Part shown: positions 1 through 12,400 of the stretch, one piece after another
Layout: each line of letters starts with the position of its first letter
Position numbering within the stretch: position 1 is the first letter of the stretch
Origin: Smittia aterrima
Taxonomy: Eukaryota > Arthropoda > Insecta > Diptera > Chironomidae
Assembly (NCBI GenBank): GCA_033063855.1
Contig: CP093830.1
Location: 19,220,854-19,284,853 of the forward strand
DNA length: 64,000 nt
Direction of reading: 5' to 3'
Notes under the pieces: generated by a model
Told to the model about the DNA's origin: nothing
What the model saw: only the letters and a program-made list of their open reading frames with translations
Database searches by the model: none
Position numbers and translations under genes: made by a program

Positions 1-252
1 ATTCCACAGCACTTTAAATAAGCTCCAGGAGTAAAAAAGAAACTTTTATGTCTTATCCGAGAAAAATGACTGCAGCGAGTGAATTCATTTTCCATGTAGA
101 GTTTTTCTTCGTCTGATTGCTGGAATTGCTTGAAGCTTTTGATAACATTTTGGAAGCGATAAACTAAATTTCGACTTCCAACGCATGCTCATAAATCGTT
201 CAACTTTTATTTCTTTTCTTGTACATTCATAGGCAAGCGAGAACATTTTTAT

Positions 253-822
253 TTATCCTTCTTGAGTTTTATTGTGAGCATGAAATACATCATCCAGCGC
301 TTTTTCGAGTGGAGCGTTAGTCCCACGTAGATTGCCAACCACTTTTTTGGCCCAAGTGAAATAGTCAATTTTTCTTTGCTGGCTCCAACCCTCCGGAGTT
401 CCCTCGGGGCTCGACAAGTCACGCAAATTGTAAAGTTTATCAGCAAGTTTAATTAGTTTTGCTTCGGGACTACACGACGCCGCGTGCACAATCTGAAGTC
501 GCTTACGTTCAGCCTTCGGAAGAGATTTGTCATCGGAAACTTCCTCCACAATAATTCGAACAGATTTCCCGAAGTGCTCTTCAATTTCATCCAATGTTGT
601 CTCCGTATCTTCAACGGTGTCGTGTAAAAGCGCGCCCATGAGAGTTTTTAAATCGGTAATTCCACCCTCATTTGCTAGAATATTCGCCACTCCGATCGGA
701 TGATTTATGTAGGGCGTTTTATCCTTGTTATGCCTTCGCTGCTGTTGATGACGAATTGCCGCAAAGTTCATACACCTCGTGTACTCTTTTATACCTGCAG
801 AGTCGATTTTGATGTCGTCCAT
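253..822 (-). CDS. Mesh1: Mesh1, metazoan SpoT homologue (HD-domain ppGpp/NADPH pyrophosphohydrolase)
   Basis: The 189-aa product is a MESH1/HDDC3-type HD phosphohydrolase. The family removes the 3'-pyrophosphate of ppGpp in vitro and acts as a cytosolic NADPH phosphatase in animals. The metal ligands are visible: His41 (NHPIG), the His67-Asp68 pair (ALLHDTVEDT) and Asp128 (KLADKLYNLRD). Their spacing matches human His35/His61/Asp62/Asp122 with a constant offset of six. The C-terminal WAKKVVGNLRGTNA block is also typical. I start at the ATG at 820-822. The frame stays open upstream only to a TTG that sits directly on a splice-acceptor sequence (pyrimidine tract plus CAG ending at about 855), so a 5' UTR exon probably lies further upstream. 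AATAAA overlaps the stop codon on the minus strand. It is transcribed away from pyruvate kinase. Confidence 0.93.
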   Translation of the reverse strand: MDDIKIDSAGIKEYTRCMNFAAIRHQQQRRHNKDKTPYINHPIGVANILANEGGITDLKTLMGALLHDTVEDTETTLDEIEEHFGKSVRIIVEEVSDDKSLPKAERKRLQIVHAASCSPEAKLIKLADKLYNLRDLSSPEGTPEGWSQQRKIDYFTWAKKVVGNLRGTNAPLEKALDDVFHAHNKTQEG

Positions 823-2687
823 ATCAATTGAATCGTACGACAAAACTGGTTTCTGCAAAAAGAAGAAGAACTTTAGAGAGTCAGCTCGCTCCGAACTCTG
901 CTGTTATTTTTATTATTTAATAATCCCCTCTCTGATAACAGAAACTCTAAAATTCAAGAAATCAATTTCCGTCAGTGTCTCGTGAGAGTTTCAACGCTTT
1001 GCCGGCTTTTTTCAGTTTGTAAGTAAATTTTTAATCAGTAGAAATCTAGAGGAGTTCAAGGTCAAAAAAAGACCGGAGAATCCATAAAAAGAAGTTTCTA
1101 GCTTTTGTCGTCAAAGGAATATTGAACTTACTACGTAAAGAACGAGAAAATTAAAGTAGAAATGAATTTTCAATGAAGATCAAAACAATTTGAAGAATAC
1201 AGCAAATTTAGTTGGTTCAAATATAAAGAAGGGATTTTATGCGGAAGCCATTTTCAATAATTCCAATCGAACATCGTGGCAAGCCGAAAGAATAAATGGA
1301 AATGTATTGGAATGTTTGCGTTCTTCAAATAGCTTTTCATTTTCCTTTCTCAAAACTTCGCTTTCGGCTTTCCCGTCGAGGAAATCCCTAAAACAGTTTA
1401 ATTCGTCTGACGACATGAGAGAAAGTTTAACGAAGATTATCGTTTCAAAAGCAATTCAGAGGGTTTATCACAGAGATTCGTCTGTATGTGCTCAATAGCC
1501 ATCATAATTAAAAATTGTCTAAGAAAAGATTACGGAAAAGAATTTTTCATTCAAGTTTTCCAATTTTATTTAATAGAAATCCAAAAATTTGAACAAAATA
1601 TTTTTTTGAAACGAAGTGTCATTCGTGATCATCAATCGTGTTCACAAAAGTTTTATGCTCAATGATTGTAAAAATTAAATTGAGTGTCCCTCTGATCTTA
1701 AAAATATCTCCGGCTCTTTGCAAAAATCTTTGCGAAGTTAATACGTATAACGACATTTAATCGTCGCATTTAGTTCTCTGTAAAAGTATTTCGAAGCTAA
1801 GAAGTAATCAATTAAGGTGATTATAATTTATGACAAATAGCAAAGATTCGGATTTCAAGAAAATTATAATTTTTGCAAGTTTCTCGAGTCATTGCCCTAT
1901 TTCGTTTAACCGGCTTTGATTTTGGCTTCTTATTATCAGAAATTACTCTGCTACTACGATAAACTGTGATACATCAAGTAGAAAGTGTCTTTACGCCAAT
2001 TATTTCCGCTTGAAAGTTTCGATTTTTCCGGAAAATATCGCGAAGGTTATTTTAAGGTCAGCCAACATTTCTATTACGCATGGAAGAAACCTTCTTTCAT
2101 TCATAAAATTGGTAAAGTGATCAACATTCAGACACTGCATGGCAGATAAGATAAGACCTCGCAAAATTACGTCGAATTAAAAAGGGAAATCGGGATCCCC
2201 CTTTGTTCAAAGCCGTTGTTATCCAACTTTTGCCACGATTCTTTATCAACAAATTATGCCTCATCAGTGATAATTTTGGCCAACGACCCATAATCTTAAG
2301 AGAGGACTGATAAGCGCACGTAAAAACAAGCCACGAATCATTACTTCCTCGAATGGTCGAAAAGAATTCCATTAAATCTTTAAAAACAACATTTAATGGC
2401 GCGTTTTGCCTGAGAAGCTTATCACTATCAATAACAAATTACTTAAATGACTCGTTTCAAACAACACTTTGTCGTGAATTCAATTGAAAATGTTGCGATG
2501 ACTGAAAGTGCTCGCTTGGAAACTTGAAGGTTTCGCACTCATTCTATAATGTTGCATCACTGATTAGAAACAGAAGACTGAACAATGCTAATCACGAAAC
2601 ATTGTTGAGAGGCTTCAGCTGTTAATCAAAGCGATCTATTTTTAAGTAATTAATGATGCGCATACTCCAACTCAAACATTTTCATCG

Positions 2688-2695
2688 TGACGTCA
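2688..2695. promoter_or_regulatory. CRE palindrome TGACGTCA (distal copy)
   Basis: This is a perfect 8-bp CREB/ATF-type site about 375 bp upstream of the pyruvate kinase start codon. It pairs with a second perfect copy at 2827-2834. That it binds a factor is inferred from the motif alone. Confidence 0.4.
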
Positions 2696-2826
2696 GTTGC
2701 TGCATATGAATGTGTTGCAGCTCGAAGTGAACACTTCAATAAATTGATTCGTTGGCTTTGATCCACATTCGGCTCTCATTGTCATTGTCGTTGTACGAAC
2801 AAGTTACATCATCTACGAAAGCTTTT

Positions 2827-2834
2827 TGACGTCA
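2827..2834. promoter_or_regulatory. CRE palindrome TGACGTCA (proximal copy)
   Basis: Second perfect CRE-type palindrome, 139 bp downstream of the first and about 85 bp upstream of an initiator-like TCAGTT near 2919. This is a promoter-proximal position for pyruvate kinase. Confidence 0.42.
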
Positions 2835-3068
2835 TCAAACTCTCTTCCGACACTTGACCATAGTTTCACGAAAAACCTTTTAGCGCAATCATTGTTCGTT
2901 GGCTACCAAGTCAGTTGAAGTGTGTTCGGGAAAAGTTTCTTTTTGTTGAATCGATACCGAAAGTTTTAAGTTGATTTCAATCTGTTTTTCGCCAGACGTC
3001 GTGTACTGCTGATAGCTAGCGGTTCTATCAAGTTAAAGAGAAATTGCATAAAATATCAACCTTCAAAG

Positions 3069-5063
3069 ATGGTTTGGATTTCAAATTTGGACAACCCTAA
3101 GGTAGATTTCGTGGTTGTAAAGCATTTGAAGAGTGGAAAATTTTACTGTGAAAATTCTAAGCAATCGCTTTCCTCTCGACTACTATTTATAATCGTGAGG
3201 TGAAAAAAGAAACGTTCTCTTGCCCTTGAACAAGGACGAACGAGTCTTATTGTGATCTCGTTGACACCGTCAAATATTTTTGAAATGCAATTGCATAACG
3301 CGGAAGAATTTATCGATTTAATTTTGTTTCTCTGGAAAGCTTTTGGTTGTGAAATCAGCTGCTTACAAGACGAGAAAAGTTTCTTCTATCGATTTTTAAC
3401 TCTTGTTCTTTTTTTAGATGAGCGATATTGTTCCGCAAATGAAGGCTGCTAACGCTACATCCGCCTTGGACCATCTCTGCCAGTTGGATCCAAATGCCAA
3501 GACCGCTTTCATCCGTTTGACTGGATTGATTTGCACAATCGGTCCAGCTTCGAAGGAACCAGCAATGTTGGAGCAAATGATGGATGCCGGTATGAACATC
3601 GCCCGTTTGAACTTCTCTCATGGAACTTACGATTACCATGCTGGAACCATCAAGAATGTTCGTGAAGCTGTCGACAACTACTCAAAGAAGTTGGGCTTCA
3701 AGTACGCTCTTGCCATCGCCCTCGATACTAAGGGCCCTGAGATCCGTACTGGCTTGAACGCTGATAAGGGAGACATCCCATTGGTCCGCGGTGAAAAGAT
3801 TAAGATCACAACCAACAAAGACTGGTTCGAAAAAGGAAACAAGGATCAGATCTACGCTGATTACCCAAACATGGTCAAAGTTTTGAAGAACGGAGATCGC
3901 ATTTTCATTGATGACGGTCTTGTTTCACTTGTCGTTGATGGAATCAGCGGTGACACATTGAACTGCACCATCGAGAACGGAGGAAAGTTGGGATCTCAAA
4001 AGGGTGTGAATCTCCCAAATGTCCCAGTTGACTTGCCAGCTGTCTCCGAAAAAGACAAGTCTGATTTATTGTTCGGCGTTGAACAAGGCGTTGACATGAT
4101 CTTCGCTTCATTCATTCGTAACGGTGCTGCTTTGGATGAGATCCGTGGAATTCTCGGTGACAAGGGAAAGAACATTAAGATCATCTCAAAGATTGAGAAC
4201 CAACAAGGCTTGCAAAACATTGATGAGATCATCGCCAAGTCTGACGGTATTATGGTTGCTCGTGGTGACTTGGGAATTGAAATCCCACCAGAGAAGGTCT
4301 TCCTTGCTCAAAAGCAAATCACAGCTCGTTGCAATCGCGCTGGAAAGCCTTGCATTTGCGCTACCCAGATGCTTGAATCGATGACCAACAAACCAAGAGC
4401 CACTCGCGCTGAAATCTCAGACGTTGCCAACGCTGTTCTTGATGGAGCTGACTGCACTATGCTTTCCGGTGAGACCGCCAAGGGTGAATATCCTCTTGAG
4501 TGCATCACAACCATGGCTAAGACTCAAATGGAAGCTGAAGCTGCCATTTGGCACAAGAATCTTTTCCACGACTTGGTATCACTTCAACCAACTCCAATTG
4601 ACGCTACTCACTCAGTTGCTATCTCAGCTGTTGAAGCATCTCAAAAGACTTCAGCTGCCGCTATCATCGTTCTTACAACTTCCGGACGCTCCGCTCACTT
4701 GATCTCCAAATATCGTCCACGTTGCCCCATCATCACTGTTACACGCTTCGAGCAAACCGCACGTCAGTGCCATTTGTTCCGTGGTATCTTGCCTCTCATC
4801 TATCAAGGTAAAGAAGGTTTGTTGTCATGAGATTCAGTGTCTTAACTTTCGACTCAAAATTCCTTTCAGAACCTGCTGATGGAGACTGGATGAAGGATGT
4901 TGATAACCGCGTTCAGTTCGGAGTTAAATTCGGAAAGTCTCGTGGCTTCATCAAGAGCGGAGACCCAATTGTGATTGTCACTGGATGGAAGTCGGGATCT
5001 GGATTCACAAATACATTGCGTGTTGTGTACGTTGATGAAGCATTAGGTGGAATGAACTATTAA
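3069..5063 (+). CDS. PyK: Pyruvate kinase (glycolysis, cytosolic)
   Basis: Exons 3069-3101, 3418-4807 and 4870-5063 give 538 aa, close to the usual insect length. It catalyses PEP + ADP to pyruvate + ATP. Family signatures seen are TGLICTIGPAS and NIARLNFSHGTYDYH near the N-terminus, the substrate-site region SKIENQQG, KSDGIMVARGDLGIEIP, and the ATQMLESM helix. The C-terminal allosteric-type domain ends SGFTNTLRVVYVDE. An ATG opens exon 2 at 3418, but it lies directly on an acceptor (poly-T then TAG). A short upstream exon (ATG 3069, good context AAAGATGG, donor AAG|GTAGAT) adds 11 in-frame residues, MVWISNLDNPK, which I take as the real start. The second intron (4808-4869) is 62 nt. AATAAA lies at 5226-5231. 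Two CRE sites lie upstream. Confidence 0.95.
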
Positions 5064-8000
5064 CTTATTCGTTTCATCTCATTTTAGGAATAGCGACTAA
5101 GTCGAGACTTCTTGTCCTTCCCGCAGTGTAAGCGTGACACTCTAAAATCGCATAAAACATTAAAGTTTGAAACTTGGAAATATCATCAAACGCTAACACT
5201 AACATTCAGCTTCACAAAGCTCTAGAATAAAAGAACTATGCATGAAAGCTACAGAAAGAAAGTTTGAATCCCGTTTGATGTTAAATTATGAATTTAATCT
5301 AAATTAAATAAGAAAGTATCACAAGATTGAAAAGTTAATAAAAGCGAAGTGAGGTTTAAATTGAAATCATGAGAGTTTCATTCGATTGAAGGAAAATATT
5401 TTTCAGATCGTTCCCGAGACGACATCAATATTGCGAAAACTTACATCTCTGAGCAAACTTCCGTATTCTGACATTTTCTCGTTTTTCTATGTAAACCGGA
5501 TGATCCACAGCAGAACCTTCTCTCTCTCTAACTATTCAAAGTTAGATATGCTTCCTGTGTATAGAAATATTTACAGAGTTGAAAAGAGAAAAGAAAAAAG
5601 ATTTATTGAAATTGTTTCAACTTCCAGTCGCCGCCCACAATAAAAAGATTTCCAGGAAAATTGTTTTCAACCAATTACAGAGCGAGCAGCGATAACTTTC
5701 TTTTACATAAAAACGGAAAACCCTAAATATTCAATTCGAATGAAGTGGAAGAAATAATGTTACACAGGTTTGTTATCAAGCTGGAAGCTTGAAAAAAAGT
5801 TTTTGTTGAAGTAGATTCAGGTTTATGTGAATTTTTATGTCCCGAATGAAAATCGAAGCTTTCGATAACACAAAAAGAGAAATTGAAGAAAATTAACTCG
5901 ACGTGGAAATATTTTATGATCTGAATATTTTAATGAAATCAATTGAATAAGTTCTAATCAAGAGAAAAGAAATCGAAAGGAAACTTGAAGATTCAGCTTT
6001 AAAAAAGATCTCTCATTAAATTTCCTTTCATTTCTTCTACAATCTAATTGATATCCCGATTGATAACGACGAGCTCGACTCCCTCGCAATTTTATTTCCT
6101 TCACGCGCTCTAAATAAATTAAGATATCATTCGATGAAACTCCTGCTCCATTTAAATTTTGAGAAGTGTTAAGATAAAACAATTTCGGCTTTAACCCTCG
6201 TTTGACTTTTGCGTGGAAGCTTCCTCCCTTCACGATAACGTAAAAACACGTCTATTATGCAAATTAGGTAATCTCGTGCGGTTGTAATGATGTTTTGAGA
6301 AAAATTGAAAGCAATCTTGTTTCAGGCTCATTACATCCAATTACGCCTCAAGACAAGACTTTCGGAACTTTACTCGTCGCCGCTCGGGAGTCGCGAAAAT
6401 CAATTATAAATATGCAAATCGTCTTGTCCACACGGAGTTCAAAACTAAAGAGCAATAAAAATGCTCTGCCAACTTTTCCTTTTTGCTCTTTCAAAGTTCG
6501 TCGTTGTTTCACCTAAGTTTTCATATCATTTCGCAAAAAAAAAAAAACAGAAAATATAAACAACTCATAAATATGTGGAGAACAGTTTTTTGCGGCTGTT
6601 CGCTTGCAGAAAGAAAACATATTTCCATCGCGGTAATATATTGGAAAATTATGACAAAACAACAGAAGAAAGCTTGGCGACCAACTTTTGTTCGAAACAT
6701 GAAGCCGTGAAATCTACGTTTGCTTTTTTAAAATTTATTCTTGCGACGACATCGCTGAGAGGAAAAATGTTTCATTCAACACCTTAGCAAGTTTGTTGTG
6801 AACTATTTTGCTGTAAAGAAAAATAAAAGTTAAAGAATAAATTTGCGAAGCTTGAAGATTATCGTGCACATCAGAAAAGTCTTCGAGAGCATATTCTGAT
6901 AAGAAAGCTGCTCAAGTGATCTGACCTTACACAAACAGTTCAAGTAAATTTTTCATCAGAAAATCGATTTGATGAGACTCCTCTCTTCCTCTCTCCAGAG
7001 CAATAAACTGAAATTTGAAATGATTCACCTTCACTGATTAAGTCATTCAATTACGATTTCTCGAAGGAGATCGAAATCTCTTTGTAATTTCCAGAAAATA
7101 TTCTCGATCAACATTTTTTGAGTTCGTTTAAAAATATTTCAATTTTCTTCGAATGAGAGATGAAGATCTCTCAAGACATTTAGCATAATTTATTGCTAAA
7201 TCATCAATGAGACTGCAACTCTGAGCATTCGAAGAATCAAGGAACTCATAAATATCTTTGAAAGTCAAATTGGAAGGGAAAATAATATTTCATGGAATGT
7301 GAAAGAATTTATTCAGATTAGTTGCTTCGATTTAACGTTTAATCAAAATATTCTGATTACACTTTCCCTCATCAAAGTGTCAACAAAATATTTCGTTTCG
7401 AAAGAATTTCCTCAACAAATCAATTCATTGATTGATCGACATTCTCTTGAACTTTCAGTGATTTTGAATTTGCATCATTTTATCAATTTCCACAAGTCGA
7501 GAGCCTTTCCTGTTTGTTTGAACTTTGTGCGCAGTCAATTTGTTCTCGTAATAGAATGGAATCGTTATGGCGAGATTGCTGGCAGCAAAAGGAAGTGGGA
7601 AAATCCCCCTTGAGCATCTACACGCATGAATGAACCATGAAATCAAGATGAATAATTTAAATTGGAGTGAATTGCTCAGGAAGTTTTTGTTCGGAGTGAG
7701 TGGCAGTGTTCTCTTTCTTTCACTCCTGATTATTAATTGAGTTCTACGAGTTAACTCGGGAAGACTGATAATGAATTTAAATTGTCGGTGCAGTCGTCAT
7801 AAAAAGTCCTAATGACTCGAACACGTTTTACCATCATCCACGCTTGGGATTATCTCCTGGATCAGCATATTTATTCGTGAGATGCCTTGGCGAGTTAGCA
7901 AGCGAGTGAGTAAAGTTGATTATTTTCAAATTGATCGTCCCATGAAAGATTCTCATCACGTAATCAGATTTCACACTTTGCAAACAATTTCAACTCTCAC

Positions 8001-9486
8001 ATCCGAATCAGTTTATTCTCATCATCTGTTATTCGTGTCTGGGACTGGGATTGACCCCATCCACAGTTGTTCCATTTCACACATGTTTGTTTACAAGAAT
8101 GAATTGATAATGAGATTTGGTGTCCGCAAGATTTATGCAAGGACTTAGTAAGATTTGCTATTTAGGGAACTGGAATAAAGGGATAACAAATGCCCTCCCT
8201 CACCACAGAAGAGTTTTGATTAGAAATTCTATTCTGATTCATTCAACTAGAAAAACACTTGAACCTTCAAGTATCGAAGGAGCTAAGCCTACACAGAAGA
8301 TGATGAAACTTAAGTTTAAGACTCCTTCACTCGTAAATTGTCATAAACACTTTGTCGATAAAACGTTGAAGTTTGCCAATAAATTGTATCACTCAGTGTG
8401 GCTTTGCTCTCTAATACTTCTCAATCGTTTTGATAACAAATCCTCTCCACACTGTCGAAAATCCTCTTACAATTTGCTAAAGTATCTTCCTCGAACAATT
8501 TCCCTAAAATACTTTCGAGATATTAAGCTTCAAATGTAGATTAGAATGCACAAAATTGGGTTATGATTATTTATTTTTATTGCACTGATTTAATTGAATT
8601 AACATTAAACTCACACATCATAAACATTTATGAAGGTCTTCTCGCTTCTCGTTTTTTTTGCCACCGAGGGTCCCTCAATGGCCATAAATTTTCAGATAAT
8701 TTTAATCCATTCTCCATAAACAATAATATTCTCGTGAAGGGTGAAAATTTTGATCGGAAAAACTTTGCAGATTGAATCGCTGAACTGTCGCCCGGAAAAA
8801 TAATATTTTCGCATGAAAAATGGCTCGCAACATCACTTAAAATGATTACTTCTCAACATTTGGGAACTATGCTGATATATCTGAGTGAAAGTTAAATAAG
8901 TTCACTTCGCACATATGTCTCAAAGTTCTTTTTTTGTTTGCGGCGTCACTTAATTATTCTTCGTCGAAGGAAAATCCGCATTCGTTTGCTGATTTATCTT
9001 GGCAAACTACTCGGTAATTAAATAATTGAGAGGAAGTTCCTTGTAGATCTAATTAGACGTCGAACAGTCGTTTATGTAATCGAGAAATCTTTCTGGCTTT
9101 GGTTTGTAATTAAATGAGACGAATTTTTCTTTTTTTATTAAAACCACAAATCGTTTCATTCTCACACTTCAAACTTTGATTGGAATTGTTTTATTTGATG
9201 TGACGCGATTAAAAATAATTGGATTTCGGGAAATTCTTTTTTTAAGTTGAAGCTGAAAAATATGACGACCGCTGCCTCCTTCGAGATAAAACGCCAGGAC
9301 TGGGTTATATGAGAGTCTTAAAGAAAGCCGATTACGATCATCAAGTGGAAAACATAGAGCAACCCTCTGCTTTGATCCCGCATAAACTATTTGCCATGGA
9401 AAAAATATAAAACTCAACTTCCATAAAGTTTTATTACGTTTGACTTATTTCACAGCATTTTTATGGGCTTTCTATGCAAATTTAAA
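5064..9486. other. Gene-poor intergenic stretch
   Basis: It contains the pyruvate kinase 3' UTR (AATAAA at 5226) and then AT-rich sequence with no supported gene. Open frames such as 7299-7613, 7882-8148 and 8117-8539 on the plus strand lack recognisable domains, splice context or a convincing start. No tRNA, transposon ends or arrays seen. Confidence 0.6.
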
Positions 9487-12400
9487 TTATGTTTGGATGA
9501 TTTCTTCAACGCTTGCGGAAACAATTTTGTGTTTTTCCTTTTCCCAATGACTCTTCACTGCAGGAGATGCCATCCTTATAGTTTCAAAATATGACATACG
9601 ACTTGCAGTACTTACTGAAACTCAATGAGTCTAACTCACTCAATGTTGAGAATTTCCATGAAGTAAAAAAATTTAAGATTTTCTTCTGAAACTTTCAACG
9701 AAATCTTTTTTCTTTTGATGTGAAATATTTGAAAAAGTTTAAGTGGAAAACAATTTTTCCTTAAATCGACAAAGTTTTAATTTTTTTTATTCATTGAAGC
9801 CGACGGAGAATTTTATTCTCAATTGCAAACACCACACCATGCGATTTCTGGAAGATTGTAGAAACTTCTGGCTTGGCGAGCTATTGCATGAAAGAAATAT
9901 TAATTCGATGAAACATTTTTCTTAATATTTTGTAACTTACAATTGTCATAATAATCGTAGATAATGACTGACGCTGGTTTGGCTAATGCAACGTCGTAAC
10001 TCCGATAGGCTTTAAACTCGACAAATATTTTTCTTGTCCCAATATTGTCAAAGTAGACAACAACAACCGTTTGGCCTTTTTTCGTCTCGACTCTCTATAA
10101 AAGAAAGTTTCAAAAATATTAAAATTAAATTAAAAATCAATTGAAAACTTTAAAACTCGAAACTTTAAAAATCAATTGAAAAAATTTATGGAGCAGCCGA
10201 AGATTCGAACTCGGGACCTTGCAGTTGGGAACTGCCTGTTATAACCACTAAACTACTGCCCCTTGGCCTCTCTGGCTAAATTGATAAGAAGTTAAATTTT
10301 TTCGTGACGATAGTTCAAAATTTGCATTAAAACCTTACAACTGCTGGTTTTACTTTTTAACAAAAAAAGATTTTTGAAGAATTCTCACCTTAACTTCCGT
10401 CGATGCTCTCAACTCGTGCAAAGTGTCAGTATCGAAAGAGTAGCCACTAGGGAAAGTAAGCTCCATCACTACCATGTTTGATTGACGAATATTTTGATCG
10501 CCGTAGAAGTAAGTGCCTACTGTGAGATGCAGAAAGTCTTTGCTAGAATCTTTGTTGACGACTGGCTCAAGCTTGAAACGTGGCCAATCGCTGCCGATCT
10601 TCATGTTGTACTTGTATGAGATTTGAAGAATGCTAATGCCTCGTCCTTTAGCTGTAACATCAAAATTTGTTGCAGTTGCTGGCAACTCGTGTTTCTGAAG
10701 AACTAAAGTATTTTTCTCATTAACGTTGATGTTTGTAGAACCGCCGCTGTGATTTATTATAATGTTAACTTCACTGTTCGGAACGTAAATCTCCTTCGCC
10801 CATTTTGATAGAGCTTGAAGTCCAACGACTGTATCTTGTGTTGATTGGAATCCTCCATTTTTATTACGTTGAGTAACAAGCCATTGAACGATAGGAACAG
10901 AATCAGCAACTCGGCCAGCCTCGACGAAAGCTTGAAGAGCGTAAGAAGTCATTTCAATATTAAGAGCGTTCGGTCGATAACTCCAAGGGTTTTTCTTGTC
11001 AGCCTGGGCAACAGGTTTCTCCCAGTACATCATTCCATCCTTTTTCACAGCTTTAGTTTCAAGCTTTGTGAGGAAGATATCTTTCGAAATATGATTAGCT
11101 AACTGCAAAGCATAAGAAGCGATTGCAAGAGAGTAATTATCTTCGAGAGTATCAAAATGTTCGACTATAAATTTCAAAGCTTTGTCGATTGTGCTTTGAT
11201 ATGTTTTCTTCGCTTCTTGATTCTCAAGGAACGTGATCAAAGTGTAAGCAGTTAAAGCAATTCCGTTGGCTGATCCTCCTTGCATGTATGTATGCGAAAC
11301 CTGTCCAACTTCAGGAAAGCATCCGTTTGGCGATTGAACATCTGCGAGGAACTCGAGAGCATAAATGATGTTCGTTTCATCGATCATGATGTATTTGGTT
11401 GCTTGTCGGAATGACTTAGCAACAAAAGCTGTTAACCAAGTGCTTCCTGATTTGTCCCTTCTACCGAATGCGCTGTAGGATCCATCTTCGTGTGTGTAAG
11501 TCAATTCACGTTGATAACCTGATTCCATGTTCCTCTTTGCCTTTGCTTCGATTTTTGGAGTTAATTTGTCAAGAGTTGTCAAATATTCCAAAACGACAAT
11601 GTTTGGAACGAAGTCCAGCATGTTCTGTTCTCCGCAGCCATAAGGTAGTTTGCTAAATCAAAAGATTTTAAAGTCATTTACTACAATTTATTCAAAACTC
11701 ACATCAGCTTGTCCAAGTTCTCGATCGCTGGTCCTAAAACGTCACCAATGACACTAACATCAATTTTTGTTGAGTCCGGAACTGCATTTGGTGGAATCGC
11801 AATTCTAATGTTTGTTCTGAATTCGGAATTGCTTTTGAGGTCAATGAAAATTGCTTTGTTCTGATACACTGTGACTCCTTCAGGCTCAACGATTAATTGT
11901 CTCTCAACTCCATCGCCAGCAAGATTTGATTCGGCAACCACTTTAATTGTGATGTGACCAGCTTTAAGTGGACGAATGATGAAGTTAACTGAAGTTCCGC
12001 GGTCGGAATCTGCGTAAATTTGCTTTGTCTGTTGGGTTTCAAAAACTCTTCCACATCTTCCATCTTCATTCGCATCAGCAAACTCAAATTCTTCATCAGC
12101 ATTGAATAAAGTTACATCAACAAATTGATCGCTGTCTAAATAATTGAAGACAACAACAGAGATCGACAGCACTTCGCCTTGTTTAATTGAGTAAGGAAGA
12201 TTCATTGAGACGAAGAAAGGCTGGAAAACTGTTAACTTCGATGGTTGAGTTGTTAGTCCTAAGCCAAAGATTGGATCGACAGAGAAACCTGTGATAATCC
12301 ATGAAGTGATCGTGTCTGGAACTGTTTTCGACAGAAAAGCATTTGATGTTCTAAATTAGAAAGTAAAATTTATTTCTAGAAATAGTGAAATAAAAATCTT

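Larger units (their letters stand above)
823..3068. other. Intergenic/5' region between Mesh1 and pyruvate kinase
   Basis: No convincing coding sequence. It should hold the 5' UTR exon and promoter of Mesh1 (minus) and the promoter of pyruvate kinase (plus). Open frames at 1190-1498 (+) and 2121-2372 (-) have no recognisable protein features. The notable content is two perfect TGACGTCA palindromes near the pyruvate kinase end and an arthropod-type initiator-like TCAGTT near 2919. Confidence 0.6.

Noticed and set aside
3996..4238. Minus-strand frames inside pyruvate kinase and similar frames inside filamin exons
   Set aside because: Shadows of the strongly supported coding frames.
7882..8539. 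Two overlapping long plus-strand open frames (88 and 140 aa)
   Set aside because: No domain, no splice context, no codon bias, and the residues look like random translation of AT-rich DNA.
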